This document shows, piece by piece, positions 1-7,655 of a stretch of 64,000 nucleotides of DNA. The notes under the pieces were generated by a model. It was not told the DNA's origin. It made no database searches and worked only from the letters and a program-made list of their open reading frames with translations. The first letter of the stretch is position 1, and each line of letters opens with the position of its first letter. The stretch lies in assembly GCA_036395755.1 (NCBI GenBank), contig DASWCZ010000023.1:1-64000 (forward strand), read 5' to 3'. Both the position numbers and the translations under genes were made by a program. This DNA is from Gp7-AA6 sp036395755. GTDB taxonomy: Bacteria > Acidobacteriota > Thermoanaerobaculia > UBA5066 > Gp7-AA6.

Positions 1-401
1 AACGGTTCCCGATGGAACGCAGCGATGCGGGCGAGCCGGACGATCTCCTCCGGATCCTTCCATCTTGCGAAACCGGCGAGCGCGTCGGTGCCCATGAGCA
101 GCCACAGCTCGTCTCGCAAGAACCGGGCCGACAGCCCGCGCAGAGTGTCGACGGTGTACGAGGGCGGCTCCCGATCGAGCTCGTCGAAGGAGAGGGTCCA
201 GTCGGACCGGCCGGCGATCGCGAGCGCCACCATCGCGACGCGATGTCGCGCGTCGGTCGGGAGGGCGCCCTTCAACGGGGACAACCGGGCCGGAATCCAG
301 ATCACCCGCGCGAGCTCGAAGCGTTCGGCGGCCCCTGCGACGGGTTTCACGTGACCCTCGTGGACCGGGTCGAACGTTCCGCCGAAGATGCCGATGCGCA
401 C
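1..401 (-). CDS. nadD: nicotinate-nucleotide adenylyltransferase, C-terminus off the window
   Basis: NadD joins nicotinate mononucleotide to AMP in NAD synthesis. The reverse strand reads VRIGIFGGTFDPVH at the N-terminus, the GGTFDPVHxGH nucleotidyltransferase signature, and continues with WIPARLSPLK and LSFDELDREPPSYTVDTLRGL, both typical of NadD. About 133 codons are present, so roughly the last third lies beyond base 1. The start is a GTG at 401, because no ATG precedes the nucleotide-binding motif in frame. It follows obgE by 14 bases, an arrangement (rplU-rpmA-obg-nadD) found in many bacteria, so it is probably the last gene of that operon. Confidence 0.9.
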   Translation of the reverse strand, partial: MRIGIFGGTFDPVHEGHVKPVAGAAERFELARVIWIPARLSPLKGALPTDARHRVAMVALAIAGRSDWTLSFDELDREPPSYTVDTLRGLSARFLRDELWLLMGTDALAGFARWKDPEEIVRLARIAAFHREP

Positions 402-415
402 GGGCAAGAGAGTAT

Positions 416-1429
416 CTAGCTTCGGGTCACCGCGGACGGCTCCCGGGCGACGCTCTCGAAGAAGAAGTGGGAGAGAGGCTCCAAGCCCCGGTGAGTCACC
501 GCCGAGATCTCGAAGAAGGGCAGCCCGCGAGCCGCCGCGGCGCGCGCGATCGAGGCGGGACGTTCCGGATCCGAGACCGCGTCCATCTTCGAGGCGACGA
601 GGACCCGCGGACGGGCCGCGACCTCGGGAGAGAACTCCCGGAGCTCCCGTTCGAGAACCTCGACGTCACTCTCCGCGTCGCCCGAGCCGGAGGCGTCGAC
701 GAGGTGGCAGAGCAGGCGGCAGCGTTCGACGTGCTTCAGAAAGCGGATCCCGAGCCCGGCGCCCCTGTGGGCTCCTGCGATCAGCCCCGGGATGTCGGCG
801 ACGACGAGAGTCCGGCTCTCATCGCCGGCGACGACGCCGAGATGCGGGATGAGAGTGGTGAACGGGTAGTCGGCGATCTTCGGCTTTGCCGCGGAGATCG
901 CCGAGATGAGCGTCGACTTGCCGGCGTTGGGAAAACCGATGATCGCGACGTCGGCCAAGAGCTTCAGCTCGATCGCGAGCTGCCGCTCCTCCCCGGGGAG
1001 TCCCGGCTTCGCGAACCTCGGAGCCTGGCGCGTGGGCGTCGCGAAATGCTGGTTGCCCCAGCCTCCGTTGCCCCCTTTCGCCAGGAGAACTCTCTCCCCC
1101 GCGGCGAGGAGGTCCGCGATCGGCTCGCCCGTCTCCGCGTCGCGGACGACGGAACCGAGAGGGAGCGGCACAACGACGCCTCCCCCCGAGCGGCCGTGGC
1201 GGTTCGAGCCCATCCCATGCTCGCCCCGTTCGGCGCGAAAAGACCTCTGGTGGCGAAGGTGGTAAAGGGTGTTGAGCGCGGGATCGGCGACCGCCCAGAC
1301 CGAGCCGCCGTGGCCTCCGTCGCCGCCGGACGGGCCGCCCCGGGGGACGAACTTCTCACGGCGAAAAGCGACGCACCCGTTGCCGCCGTCGCCCCCGCGG
1401 ACGTGGATTTCGGCAGTGTCGATGAACAC
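416..1429 (-). CDS. obgE: Obg-family GTPase
   Basis: Ribosome-associated GTPase needed for 50S assembly and stress control. The 337-residue protein has the glycine-rich Obg fold first (FIDTAEIHVRGGDGGNGC, then GPSGGDGGHGG) and a G domain from about residue 160, with GFPNAGKST as the P-loop, DIPGL as G3 and SKMD as G4. There is no extra C-terminal OCT domain. The start is GTG. It sits between rpmA and nadD, a conserved order. The 85-base gap to rpmA holds a low-complexity inverted repeat rather than a gene. Confidence 0.96.
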   Translation of the reverse strand: MFIDTAEIHVRGGDGGNGCVAFRREKFVPRGGPSGGDGGHGGSVWAVADPALNTLYHLRHQRSFRAERGEHGMGSNRHGRSGGGVVVPLPLGSVVRDAETGEPIADLLAAGERVLLAKGGNGGWGNQHFATPTRQAPRFAKPGLPGEERQLAIELKLLADVAIIGFPNAGKSTLISAISAAKPKIADYPFTTLIPHLGVVAGDESRTLVVADIPGLIAGAHRGAGLGIRFLKHVERCRLLCHLVDASGSGDAESDVEVLERELREFSPEVAARPRVLVASKMDAVSDPERPASIARAAAARGLPFFEISAVTHRGLEPLSHFFFESVAREPSAVTRS

Positions 1430-1435
1430 GGAGTC

Positions 1436-1520
1436 GGGAAACGGGAAACGGGATACGGGAAACGAAGGAAACCTGGGCTCCGAGCCCTCGCTTTCCGTTT
1501 TCCGTTTTTCCGTTTTACGT
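1436..1520. repeat. low-complexity inverted repeat between obgE and rpmA
   Basis: One side repeats the unit ACGGGAA several times (CGGGAAACGGGAAACGGGATA) and the other repeats TTTCCGT, so the two arms can pair around a GC loop containing GGGCTCCGAGCCC. It may be a processing or attenuation hairpin, or merely a short simple-sequence insertion. No coding potential is apparent. Confidence 0.45.
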
Positions 1521-1775
1521 TGTGACCGGCTCGACCGAAATGATCCGGCCCGACCGACCGCGGTCCTTGAACCGCACGACGCCGGCGACGCGCGCGTACA
1601 ACGTGTCGTCCTTGCCGCGGCCGACGTTGTCGCCCGGAAAGAACCGCGTGCCCCGCTGGCGAACGATGATCGAGCCGCCCGAGACGAGCTGACCTCCGAA
1701 CCGCTTGACCCCGAGCCGCTGGGCGTTCGAGTCGCGACCGTTGCGCGACGAGCCCTGTCCCTTCTTGTGTGCCAT
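1515..1775 (-). CDS. rpmA: 50S ribosomal protein L27
   Basis: Structural protein of the large subunit near the peptidyl-transferase centre. The 86-residue sequence begins MAHKKGQGSSRNGRDSNAQR, the L27 signature, with full length and no N-terminal extension needing cleavage. It lies 6 bases downstream of rplU and is presumably cotranscribed with it and obgE. Confidence 0.98.
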   Translation of the reverse strand: MAHKKGQGSSRNGRDSNAQRLGVKRFGGQLVSGGSIIVRQRGTRFFPGDNVGRGKDDTLYARVAGVVRFKDRGRSGRIISVEPVTT

Positions 1776-1781
1776 GGGCGC

Positions 1782-2102
1782 CTACCCTTCGATCGAGTCG
1801 ATCCGGATTTCGAGCATCGTTTGACGGTGCCCCTTCGTCCGGCGGTATTGCTTGCGGATCTTTTTCTTGAAAACGAGAACTTTCTTGCTGCGAACCTCGC
1901 CGATCACGGTCGCCTTGATCGCGACCTTCGCGAGCTCGTCCTTCGCGGAGCGAATCCCGTCGTCGCCCGATACGAGAAGGACCTCGGAAAGCGTCAGCTC
2001 CTCGCCCTTGGACAACTTCTTTCCGGAGGGCTTCTCGACGCGGACGACGTCGCCCGCCGAGACCTTCATCTGTTTGCCGCCCGAGCGGAGAATGGCGTAC
2101 AT
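1782..2102 (-). CDS. rplU: 50S ribosomal protein L21
   Basis: Large-subunit protein that binds 23S rRNA. The 106 residues start MYAILRSGGKQMKVSAGDVV and include the KKxRKQYRRTKGHRQ region typical of L21 (IRKQYRRTKGHRQTMLEIRI). The start codon is preceded by a GGGAGG-like site on the minus strand. It is the first gene of the rplU-rpmA-obgE-nadD run. Confidence 0.98.
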   Translation of the reverse strand: MYAILRSGGKQMKVSAGDVVRVEKPSGKKLSKGEELTLSEVLLVSGDDGIRSAKDELAKVAIKATVIGEVRSKKVLVFKKKIRKQYRRTKGHRQTMLEIRIDSIEG

Positions 2103-2150
2103 GGAGCCTCCCGAAAGGAACGGCGAATCATACGGTTTCGCCGCACAAAG

Positions 2151-2582
2151 TCAAGGCTCCTCGTCGATCGTGTCGGGAAGCTCGTCTCGGTCGTGCGCCG
2201 AGTGCGGGAAGTGCCGGGCCAGGACTTCGCCCACCTTCTCGATCCCCCGGAGGATTCCTTCCGTGAACTCGCCGCGGCGGAAGCTGCCCTCCATCTCGGC
2301 GGCGACCTCTTTCCAGAAGTCGTCGCCGCATTTCTCATGGATCCCGGAGTCCCCGAGGATCTGGAACTGCCGGGCTCTCGGCGCGATGTAGAACAGGACG
2401 CCGTTTCTTTCGCCGGTCTTCGTCATCCCGAGAAGATCGAACCGGCGGCGCGCGCGTTCCTCGAGGTTTGTCGGTTTTCGGTGGGTGACGTGGACGCGGA
2501 TCTCCGCGGAGCTCTCGCGTTCCGCGTCTGCGATCGCGGCGACGATCCGGTCGCTGTCCAGCTTCGAGAAGAAGGAAGCCAT
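2151..2582 (-). CDS. TPM-domain protein, cytosolic/peripheral
   Basis: The 143-residue protein starts MASFFSKLDSDRIVAAIADAERESSAEIRVHV and matches the TPM fold (Psb32/YgcG type). The ERESSAEIRVHV strand, a GVLFYIAPRARQFQILGDSGI stretch and the following WKEVAAEMEGSFRRGEF helix are the family core. It has no signal peptide or membrane segment. Its ATG overlaps the stop of the preceding TPM gene as TGATG, so translation is probably coupled; a longer reading upstream in this frame is only arginine-rich shadow of the glycine tail. Paired TPM genes beside lemA are a common arrangement. The biochemical role is unknown. Confidence 0.85.
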   Translation of the reverse strand: MASFFSKLDSDRIVAAIADAERESSAEIRVHVTHRKPTNLEERARRRFDLLGMTKTGERNGVLFYIAPRARQFQILGDSGIHEKCGDDFWKEVAAEMEGSFRRGEFTEGILRGIEKVGEVLARHFPHSAHDRDELPDTIDEEP

Positions 2583-3373
2583 CACCAGCTCCCCGAAGCG
2601 CCGCCGCCGCCGGAGAAGCCGCCTCCGCCGGAAAATCCTCCCCCGCCTCCGCCGCCGGAAAAGCCTCCACCGCCCCCGCCGCCGCCGAAGCCGCCGCCGG
2701 TCCACCAGCCGCTACCGCCGAACGTTCGCCAGCGGCGCGAGCGCCTGAACAGAAGCGGAAGGAAGCCAAACAACAGGAAGAAGACGAGCGGAAAAGTGCA
2801 GCCTGGGAGTCCCGTGCCGCGGCTTCTTCGAGAACGCTCGTTCACGGTGGTCCCCGTCCCCTTGTACTCCCCTTTCGTCGCGGCAATCATCGCGTCCACG
2901 CCGGCTTCGATCCCGCCCGCGTAATCGCCCGATCGGAACCGCGGCACGATCTCGCCCTGGATGATTCTGTTCGCGATGGCGTCGGGAAGCACTCCTTCGA
3001 GGCCATACCCGACCTCGATGCGCAGCTTGTGGTCATCCACGAAGACGAAGAGCGCGGCCCCGTTGTCTTTTTTCGCCTGCCCGACGCCCCATTTCTTGAA
3101 AGCGCGGACGGCGAAGTCCTCGAGGGTGAAGTTCTCCGGGACCTTGCGGTCGATCCACACGAGGATCTGGTTCGACGTGTCCCGCTCGAACTGCTCGAGC
3201 TTGTGCGAGAGCGAGTCCACACGATCGGCCCCGAGCACTCCCGTGTTGTCAGTGACGTACTTCGCCGGCTTCGGCGGGAGCTCACCCTCGAGCGAGCGCT
3301 GCGCGACCGCCTGCGCCGAGACGGCGAGAAGAATCAGGAGCCGGACTGCGACTCGTGAGCCGAGGCGGCTCAT
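2582..3373 (-). CDS. secreted/membrane TPM-domain protein with glycine-rich tail (YgcG-like)
   Basis: The 263-residue product begins with a signal peptide (LLILLAVSAQAVAQ), followed by a TPM domain (VTDNTGVLGADRVDSLSHKL, then QILVWIDRKVPENFTLEDFAVRAFKKWGVGQ and DNGAALFVFVDDHKLRIEVGYGLEG), a transmembrane helix at about 195-212 (FPLVFFLLFGFLPLLF) and a low-complexity tail of GGGFSGGGG repeats. This is the usual YgcG architecture. It lies 45 bases after lemA and is coupled to the second TPM gene. Confidence 0.9.
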   Translation of the reverse strand: MSRLGSRVAVRLLILLAVSAQAVAQRSLEGELPPKPAKYVTDNTGVLGADRVDSLSHKLEQFERDTSNQILVWIDRKVPENFTLEDFAVRAFKKWGVGQAKKDNGAALFVFVDDHKLRIEVGYGLEGVLPDAIANRIIQGEIVPRFRSGDYAGGIEAGVDAMIAATKGEYKGTGTTVNERSRRSRGTGLPGCTFPLVFFLLFGFLPLLFRRSRRWRTFGGSGWWTGGGFGGGGGGGGFSGGGGGGGFSGGGGFSGGGGASGSW

Positions 3374-3418
3374 CGCATCCGCTCTATGTGCCCCGCGTCG
3401 CGTGTTTCGTGTCCCGTC

Positions 3419-4054
3419 CTACGGCGTGACCGCCGGCGCCGGCTTCTTGAAATCGAAATTGACCGCGGGCGCGCGCTCGGCTCCGGGAGCCACCGCCTTG
3501 AAGTATGCCTTCTCCTTGAACCCGAACATCGAAGCGAAGAGGTTCGTCGGGAAGCGCAGCCTTGCCGTGTTGTAGGCCTGCGCCGACTCGTTGTAGCGCA
3601 TCCGTTCGACGGCGATCCGGTTCTCCGTCCCCTCGAGCTGGGCCTGCAGGTCGCGGAAGTTCTGGTTCGCCTTCAGCTCCGGATACCGCTCGACCACGAC
3701 GAGCAGCCGCTGCAGCGCGGCGCCCAGCTGGCCCTGCGCCGCCTCGAAGCGCGCGAGCGCCTCGGGGTCCGTGGGCGCCGTCGGGGCGTTGATCTGCGCC
3801 CGACCGACCGAGGCGCGGGCGTTCACGACGGCCTCGAGGGTGCTCTTCTCGAAGTTCGCCGCGCCCTGGACCGTCGCGACGAGGTTCGGGACGAGGTCGG
3901 CGCGGCGCTGGTAGGCGTTTTCGACGTTGCCCCACTGTTTGTCGACTTCCTGGCCGAGCGAGACCAGACGGTTGTAGGTGCCGGCCATCGACACGCCGAC
4001 GATCACGGCGAGAACGACGAGCAGGGCAACGCATCCGAGACCGAGTTTCCCCAT
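3419..4054 (-). CDS. lemA: LemA family protein
   Basis: A 211-residue membrane-anchored helical protein. An N-terminal membrane segment (LGLGCVALLVVLAVIVGV) precedes the LemA core: YNRLVSLGQEVDKQWGNVE, YQRRADLVPNLVATVQG, LKANQNFRDLQAQLEGTENRIAVERMRYN and FPTNLFASMFGF. The start has a good AAAGGAG site. LemA proteins are often encoded next to TPM proteins, as here, but their molecular function is unresolved. Confidence 0.93.
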   Translation of the reverse strand: MGKLGLGCVALLVVLAVIVGVSMAGTYNRLVSLGQEVDKQWGNVENAYQRRADLVPNLVATVQGAANFEKSTLEAVVNARASVGRAQINAPTAPTDPEALARFEAAQGQLGAALQRLLVVVERYPELKANQNFRDLQAQLEGTENRIAVERMRYNESAQAYNTARLRFPTNLFASMFGFKEKAYFKAVAPGAERAPAVNFDFKKPAPAVTP

Positions 4055-4106
4055 GGCTGGCTCTCCTTTCGGTTGCGGCGGATTCTACAAGGGTGGGCGG
4101 CGGCGC

Positions 4107-4595
4107 TCAGCCGCCCGCAGCCAGCCGGACAAGCACGTCGGCGGGGAGGAGCGCCTCGAGAGTTCCGCTGCCCCCCGGCGTCCACGAGACGTGGGCGACC
4201 GACGCCTTGTGGAGCGGGATCGTCTGCTGCGGATCGCGGAAGACGAGGAAGGAGACGATTGCGCCAAGAAGGGGCTCGTGGCCGACGAGAAGCGCCGCGC
4301 GCCAGCCGCCCGCCTCGAGCTCCCGCCCGACTTCCGCGGGTTCGCGACCCGGTTCGAGCGAACGGGAGTCGACCACTTTCGCGATGCCGAGCGCGTGCGC
4401 CGCCGGGACGGCAGTTTCGCGAGCGCGGCGATACGGCGAGGTCAGAATCGCTTCGATCTTGGGATCGAGCGCGGCGAGACCCCGCGCGACCGCGGCCGCC
4501 TGCCGCGTCCCGCCGCGGGTCAAGGCACGGTCTGCGTCCCGCCCCGACTCGGAGCTCTCTTGCGCCTCCGCGTGCCGGAGGATCCAGACGTCCAT
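4107..4595 (-). CDS. sixA: SixA-like phosphohistidine phosphatase (histidine phosphatase superfamily)
   Basis: The 162 residues begin MDVWILRHAEAQ, the RHG motif with His8 as the expected phospho-acceptor. TSPYRRARETA follows, and the second catalytic histidine lies in LLVGHEPLLG. Length and order match SixA, which dephosphorylates phosphohistidine domains. The actual substrate here is unknown. Its ATG lies in a CCATGG palindrome at 4592-4597, overlapping a possible start of the divergent kinase gene. Confidence 0.85.
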   Translation of the reverse strand: MDVWILRHAEAQESSESGRDADRALTRGGTRQAAAVARGLAALDPKIEAILTSPYRRARETAVPAAHALGIAKVVDSRSLEPGREPAEVGRELEAGGWRAALLVGHEPLLGAIVSFLVFRDPQQTIPLHKASVAHVSWTPGGSGTLEALLPADVLVRLAAGG

Positions 4596-4632
4596 GGAGT
4601 CCGAGTGTAGCCCGGCGATATTCTTACGGCGC

Positions 4633-5682
4633 TTGGCGCTCTCGACCGGCGACCTCCTCGGTCCTTACGAGATCATCGCGCCGCTCGGCAAGGGCGGAAT
4701 GGGAGAGGTGTACCGGGCCCGCGACGTCCGGCTCGGGCGTGAGGTCGCTCTGAAGGTCCTCCCGGAGACGGGCGCGAACGACGCCGAGACGCTGGCTCGT
4801 TTCGAGAGGGAAGCGCGGGCGGTCGCGGCGCTGAACCATCCGAACATCCTCTCCATCCACGACACCGGCGAGCACCGCGGCGTCCCCTACGCCGTCACCG
4901 AGCTCCTCGAGGGGGAAAACCTCTCCGACCGGCTGCGCGCTGGGCCTCTCGCCGCCAAACGCGCGACCGAGATCGCCTGCCAGATCGCCGACGGGCTCGC
5001 CGCGGCGCACGCCCGCGGCGTCATCCACCGGGACATCAAGCCGGAGAACATCTTCCTGACGAACGAAGGGCGCGCGAAGATCCTCGACTTCGGGATCGCG
5101 CGGATCGGTCCCCGCCCGGGAGACATCACGTCGGGGATCGCGGCGGCCCGGGGCATGAGCAGCGCCCAGTTCATCATGGGGACGGCCGGATACATGTCGC
5201 CGGAGCAGGTCCGCGGCAAGCCGGTCGACTTTCGTACGGACGTTTTCTCGCTCGGCGCGGTCTTCTACGAGATGTTGACCGGCCGCCGCGCCTTCGACCG
5301 GCCGGCCATGATCGAGACGATGACGTCCGTTCTGAAAGACGATCCGTCGAAATTTCCGGAGACGGAGAAAATCCCCACGGAGATCCGCCCGTTCATCTTC
5401 CGCTCTCTCGAGAAGGATCCCGCCGACCGCTATCAGACGGCGCGCGACCTCCTCCTCGACCTCCGGGCCTTTCAGGCCGAGCAGACGCACGAGGCCGCCG
5501 AGCGCGTGCAGTTCCGCGCCGAACCGCCCTGGAAGCATCGCCAGACTCGCGTCCTCCTCCGGGCGGCCGGGGGGGTCCTTCTGTTCCTGCTGGGGGTTCT
5601 CGCCGGTTCGTGCTGGCAGCGGAGTCGGATGGCCGATCCCGGGGCGCCGCAGCATTCCGCACCGGCCTCCTCCCGCCCCTGA
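4633..5682 (+). CDS. membrane-anchored Ser/Thr protein kinase (PknB type)
   Basis: The protein is about 349 residues from the TTG start. The kinase core has the GKGGMGEVY glycine loop (20-27), Lys41 in VALKVL, HRDIKPEN at 132-139, DFG at 152-154, and a GTAGYMSPEQ activation segment. A single transmembrane helix near the C-terminus (GGVLLFLLGVLAGSCW) leaves almost no outer domain. I chose TTG because MALSTGDLLGPYEI mirrors the start of the second kinase in this window. An in-frame ATG at 4594 would add 13 residues and overlap the divergent sixA start. Substrates are unknown. Confidence 0.9.
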   Translation: MALSTGDLLGPYEIIAPLGKGGMGEVYRARDVRLGREVALKVLPETGANDAETLARFEREARAVAALNHPNILSIHDTGEHRGVPYAVTELLEGENLSDRLRAGPLAAKRATEIACQIADGLAAAHARGVIHRDIKPENIFLTNEGRAKILDFGIARIGPRPGDITSGIAAARGMSSAQFIMGTAGYMSPEQVRGKPVDFRTDVFSLGAVFYEMLTGRRAFDRPAMIETMTSVLKDDPSKFPETEKIPTEIRPFIFRSLEKDPADRYQTARDLLLDLRAFQAEQTHEAAERVQFRAEPPWKHRQTRVLLRAAGGVLLFLLGVLAGSCWQRSRMADPGAPQHSAPASSRP

Positions 5683-5688
5683 GGGCGA

Positions 5689-6867
5689 TCAGGCCGACGC
5701 GACTTCCGAGTCGAGAGCAGCCGAGACGACCGGGAGAGTTGCGGCCCGTTCCTTCGGCACCGGGATCGGCGTCGCGCAACACGCGTCCTTGCACGCGTCG
5801 TAGAGCGTGCGGCGTTGCATCGGCTCGTAGCCGGCGTCGGAGATGAGTCTCCGCATCTCGGGCTGGGTCATCCGGTTTCTCGCGCCGGCCGCGTAGACGA
5901 CGTTCTCCTCGATCATGATCGAGCCGAGGTCGTCCGCGCCGAACGCGAGCGAAGTCTGCCCGATCTTGGGTCCCTGCGTGACCCACGAGCCCTGCACGTG
6001 TCGGACGTTGTCCAGGTAGAGGCGGGACACCGCGAGGGTCTTCAGGTACTCGAAGCCGCCGGCCGTCTCCACCTTGCCGTCCAAGGCCGTGTTCTCGGGG
6101 ACGAACGTCCACGGAATCCATGCGGTGAACCCGCCGGTCCGGTCCTGGAGATCCCGGACGACCCGGAAGTGCTCGACCCTTTGCTCGTACGTCTCGCCGA
6201 TTCCGAACATCATCGTCGCCGTCGTCCGCATCCCGAGCATGTGCGCGGTCTCGTGAACGTGGACCCATTTCTCCGTGGGCACTTTCGTGAGCGACCAGAC
6301 GCGCCGCCGGACCGAGTCCTCGAGGATCTCGGCACCGCCGCCCGGGATCGACTGGAGTCCGGCGTCGGCGAGGCGCGAGATGACGTCGCGCATCGACCAC
6401 TTCGTCATCTTTTTCAAGAAGTAGACCTCGGGCGCCGAGAGCGCGTGGAGATGGATCGTCGGGAAGCTCCTCCGAATGAACCGGAACATGTCCTCGTAGA
6501 AGGAGAACGGCAGCTCGGCGTGGACGCCCCCCTGGAGCAGCACGCCGGTGCCCCCCAGGTCGATCGTCTCCTGGATCTTGCGTCCGATCTCGTCGAAAGA
6601 CAGGACGTAAGCCTCCGGGTGCTTCGAGTCCGGCCGGTAGAAAGCGCAGAACTTGCAGCGATAGACGCAGACGTTCGTGTAGTTGATGTTGCGGTCGACG
6701 ATGTACGTCGCGACCCCCGGATCGTTCTGGCGCTCGCGGAACTGGTTCGCGGCCGTGCCGAGCTCGAGGAGTTTCCCCTCGCGGAGAAGCGTGACGGCGT
6801 CTTCGGAGGAAAGCCGCTCGTCCGCGAGCGTGCGGTCGAGGATCTCGGGCGTGCGAGGACTGCTCAT
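5689..6867 (-). CDS. mqnC: cyclic dehypoxanthinyl futalosine synthase (radical SAM)
   Basis: MqnC cyclises dehypoxanthine futalosine in the futalosine route to menaquinone. The 392 residues carry the radical-SAM cluster motif CVYRCKFC (Cys67, Cys71, Cys74) after NYTN, then GGTGVLLQGGVH, HLHALSAPE and QSIPGGGAEIL. These fit MqnC better than MqnE, which has a different loop after the cluster. Neighbouring mqnA (8789-9568) supports the pathway; other mqn genes are not in the window. It is transcribed away from the membrane-protein gene at 6948. Confidence 0.9.
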   Translation of the reverse strand: MSSPRTPEILDRTLADERLSSEDAVTLLREGKLLELGTAANQFRERQNDPGVATYIVDRNINYTNVCVYRCKFCAFYRPDSKHPEAYVLSFDEIGRKIQETIDLGGTGVLLQGGVHAELPFSFYEDMFRFIRRSFPTIHLHALSAPEVYFLKKMTKWSMRDVISRLADAGLQSIPGGGAEILEDSVRRRVWSLTKVPTEKWVHVHETAHMLGMRTTATMMFGIGETYEQRVEHFRVVRDLQDRTGGFTAWIPWTFVPENTALDGKVETAGGFEYLKTLAVSRLYLDNVRHVQGSWVTQGPKIGQTSLAFGADDLGSIMIEENVVYAAGARNRMTQPEMRRLISDAGYEPMQRRTLYDACKDACCATPIPVPKERAATLPVVSAALDSEVASA

Positions 6868-6947
6868 CGCGAGAATTCTAGACGAACCGGCGCCGCTCCG
6901 AGGGTTCGCGGAACTTCGCGAGCCGCCTTGCGTACAGCGACGAAGAC

Positions 6948-7649
6948 GTGAAACCCCTCTCGCGGTCCCTCCGCACCTTCCTGTTGCTGGTTGCCTATCT
7001 CGTGCTGGTCAAGCTGGCTCTCACCGTGTTTCCGCAGGTGCTTCGCTCCACCGCTCAGGCGAAGGTGTTCGAGTGGCCGTTTCTCGCGCTGTGGGCCGCG
7101 CTCGGCTTCGCCGGCGTCTCTCTGTCGGAGCGCACCGGATTCCCACCGGCGTGGGAGAAAGGGTCGGCGCGGTCGCGCCTGCTGATCCCGGCTTTGTGGG
7201 GCATCGGTTTCGGCAGTCTGGCCATCGCGACCGACGCAGCGACCGGGTGGACGAAGGCCGTCGCAGCGAAGCTCGGCCTGTCCTCCATTCACATTCCTTT
7301 TCCCGCCTCCGTCCTGATCTACCCGGGCGGCGCGGTGATCGTCGAGATCCTGTATCGCTTGTTTCTGATCCCGGTCCTCCTCTGGGTCGTTTCCTCGCTC
7401 TTTCTGCGCGGACGGGGACAGGTGGCGACTTTCTGGATCCTCGCCGCTCTGACGTCTTTTCTCGAGCCGCTCGGCGACCTCGGCCTGCGCGATCAGGGGC
7501 TGCCGACGATGACCGCGGTCTTCGTGCAGGACTACGCGCTCAACTTCGCGCAGGCATGGTTTTTCCGCAGACGGGGTTTTCTCGCGGCGATCATCGTGCG
7601 CGTTGCGTTCTACGTCGTCTGGCACGTCCTCCCGGGCCTCGCGGGCTGA
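6948..7649 (+). CDS. multi-pass membrane protein, CPBP-like
   Basis: A 233-residue polytopic protein with about six or seven hydrophobic segments. It keeps motifs reminiscent of CPBP intramembrane proteins: an E-x2-YR pair (VEILYRLFLIP), an aromatic-rich helix (YALNFAQAWFFRRRGF) and a terminal R-x3-FYVVWH. The usual EExxxR is incomplete, so protease activity cannot be assumed. The start is GTG. It sits between the divergent mqnC and the convergent glycosyltransferase gene, which ends 7 bases away. Confidence 0.6.
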   Translation: MKPLSRSLRTFLLLVAYLVLVKLALTVFPQVLRSTAQAKVFEWPFLALWAALGFAGVSLSERTGFPPAWEKGSARSRLLIPALWGIGFGSLAIATDAATGWTKAVAAKLGLSSIHIPFPASVLIYPGGAVIVEILYRLFLIPVLLWVVSSLFLRGRGQVATFWILAALTSFLEPLGDLGLRDQGLPTMTAVFVQDYALNFAQAWFFRRRGFLAAIIVRVAFYVVWHVLPGLAG

Positions 7650-7655
7650 AGCCGC

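Noticed and set aside
1269..2924. 551-residue plus-strand frame with a proline-rich tail
   Set aside because: It is antisense to obgE, rpmA, rplU and the glycine-rich TPM gene; the Pro tract is the reverse of the GGGG tail.
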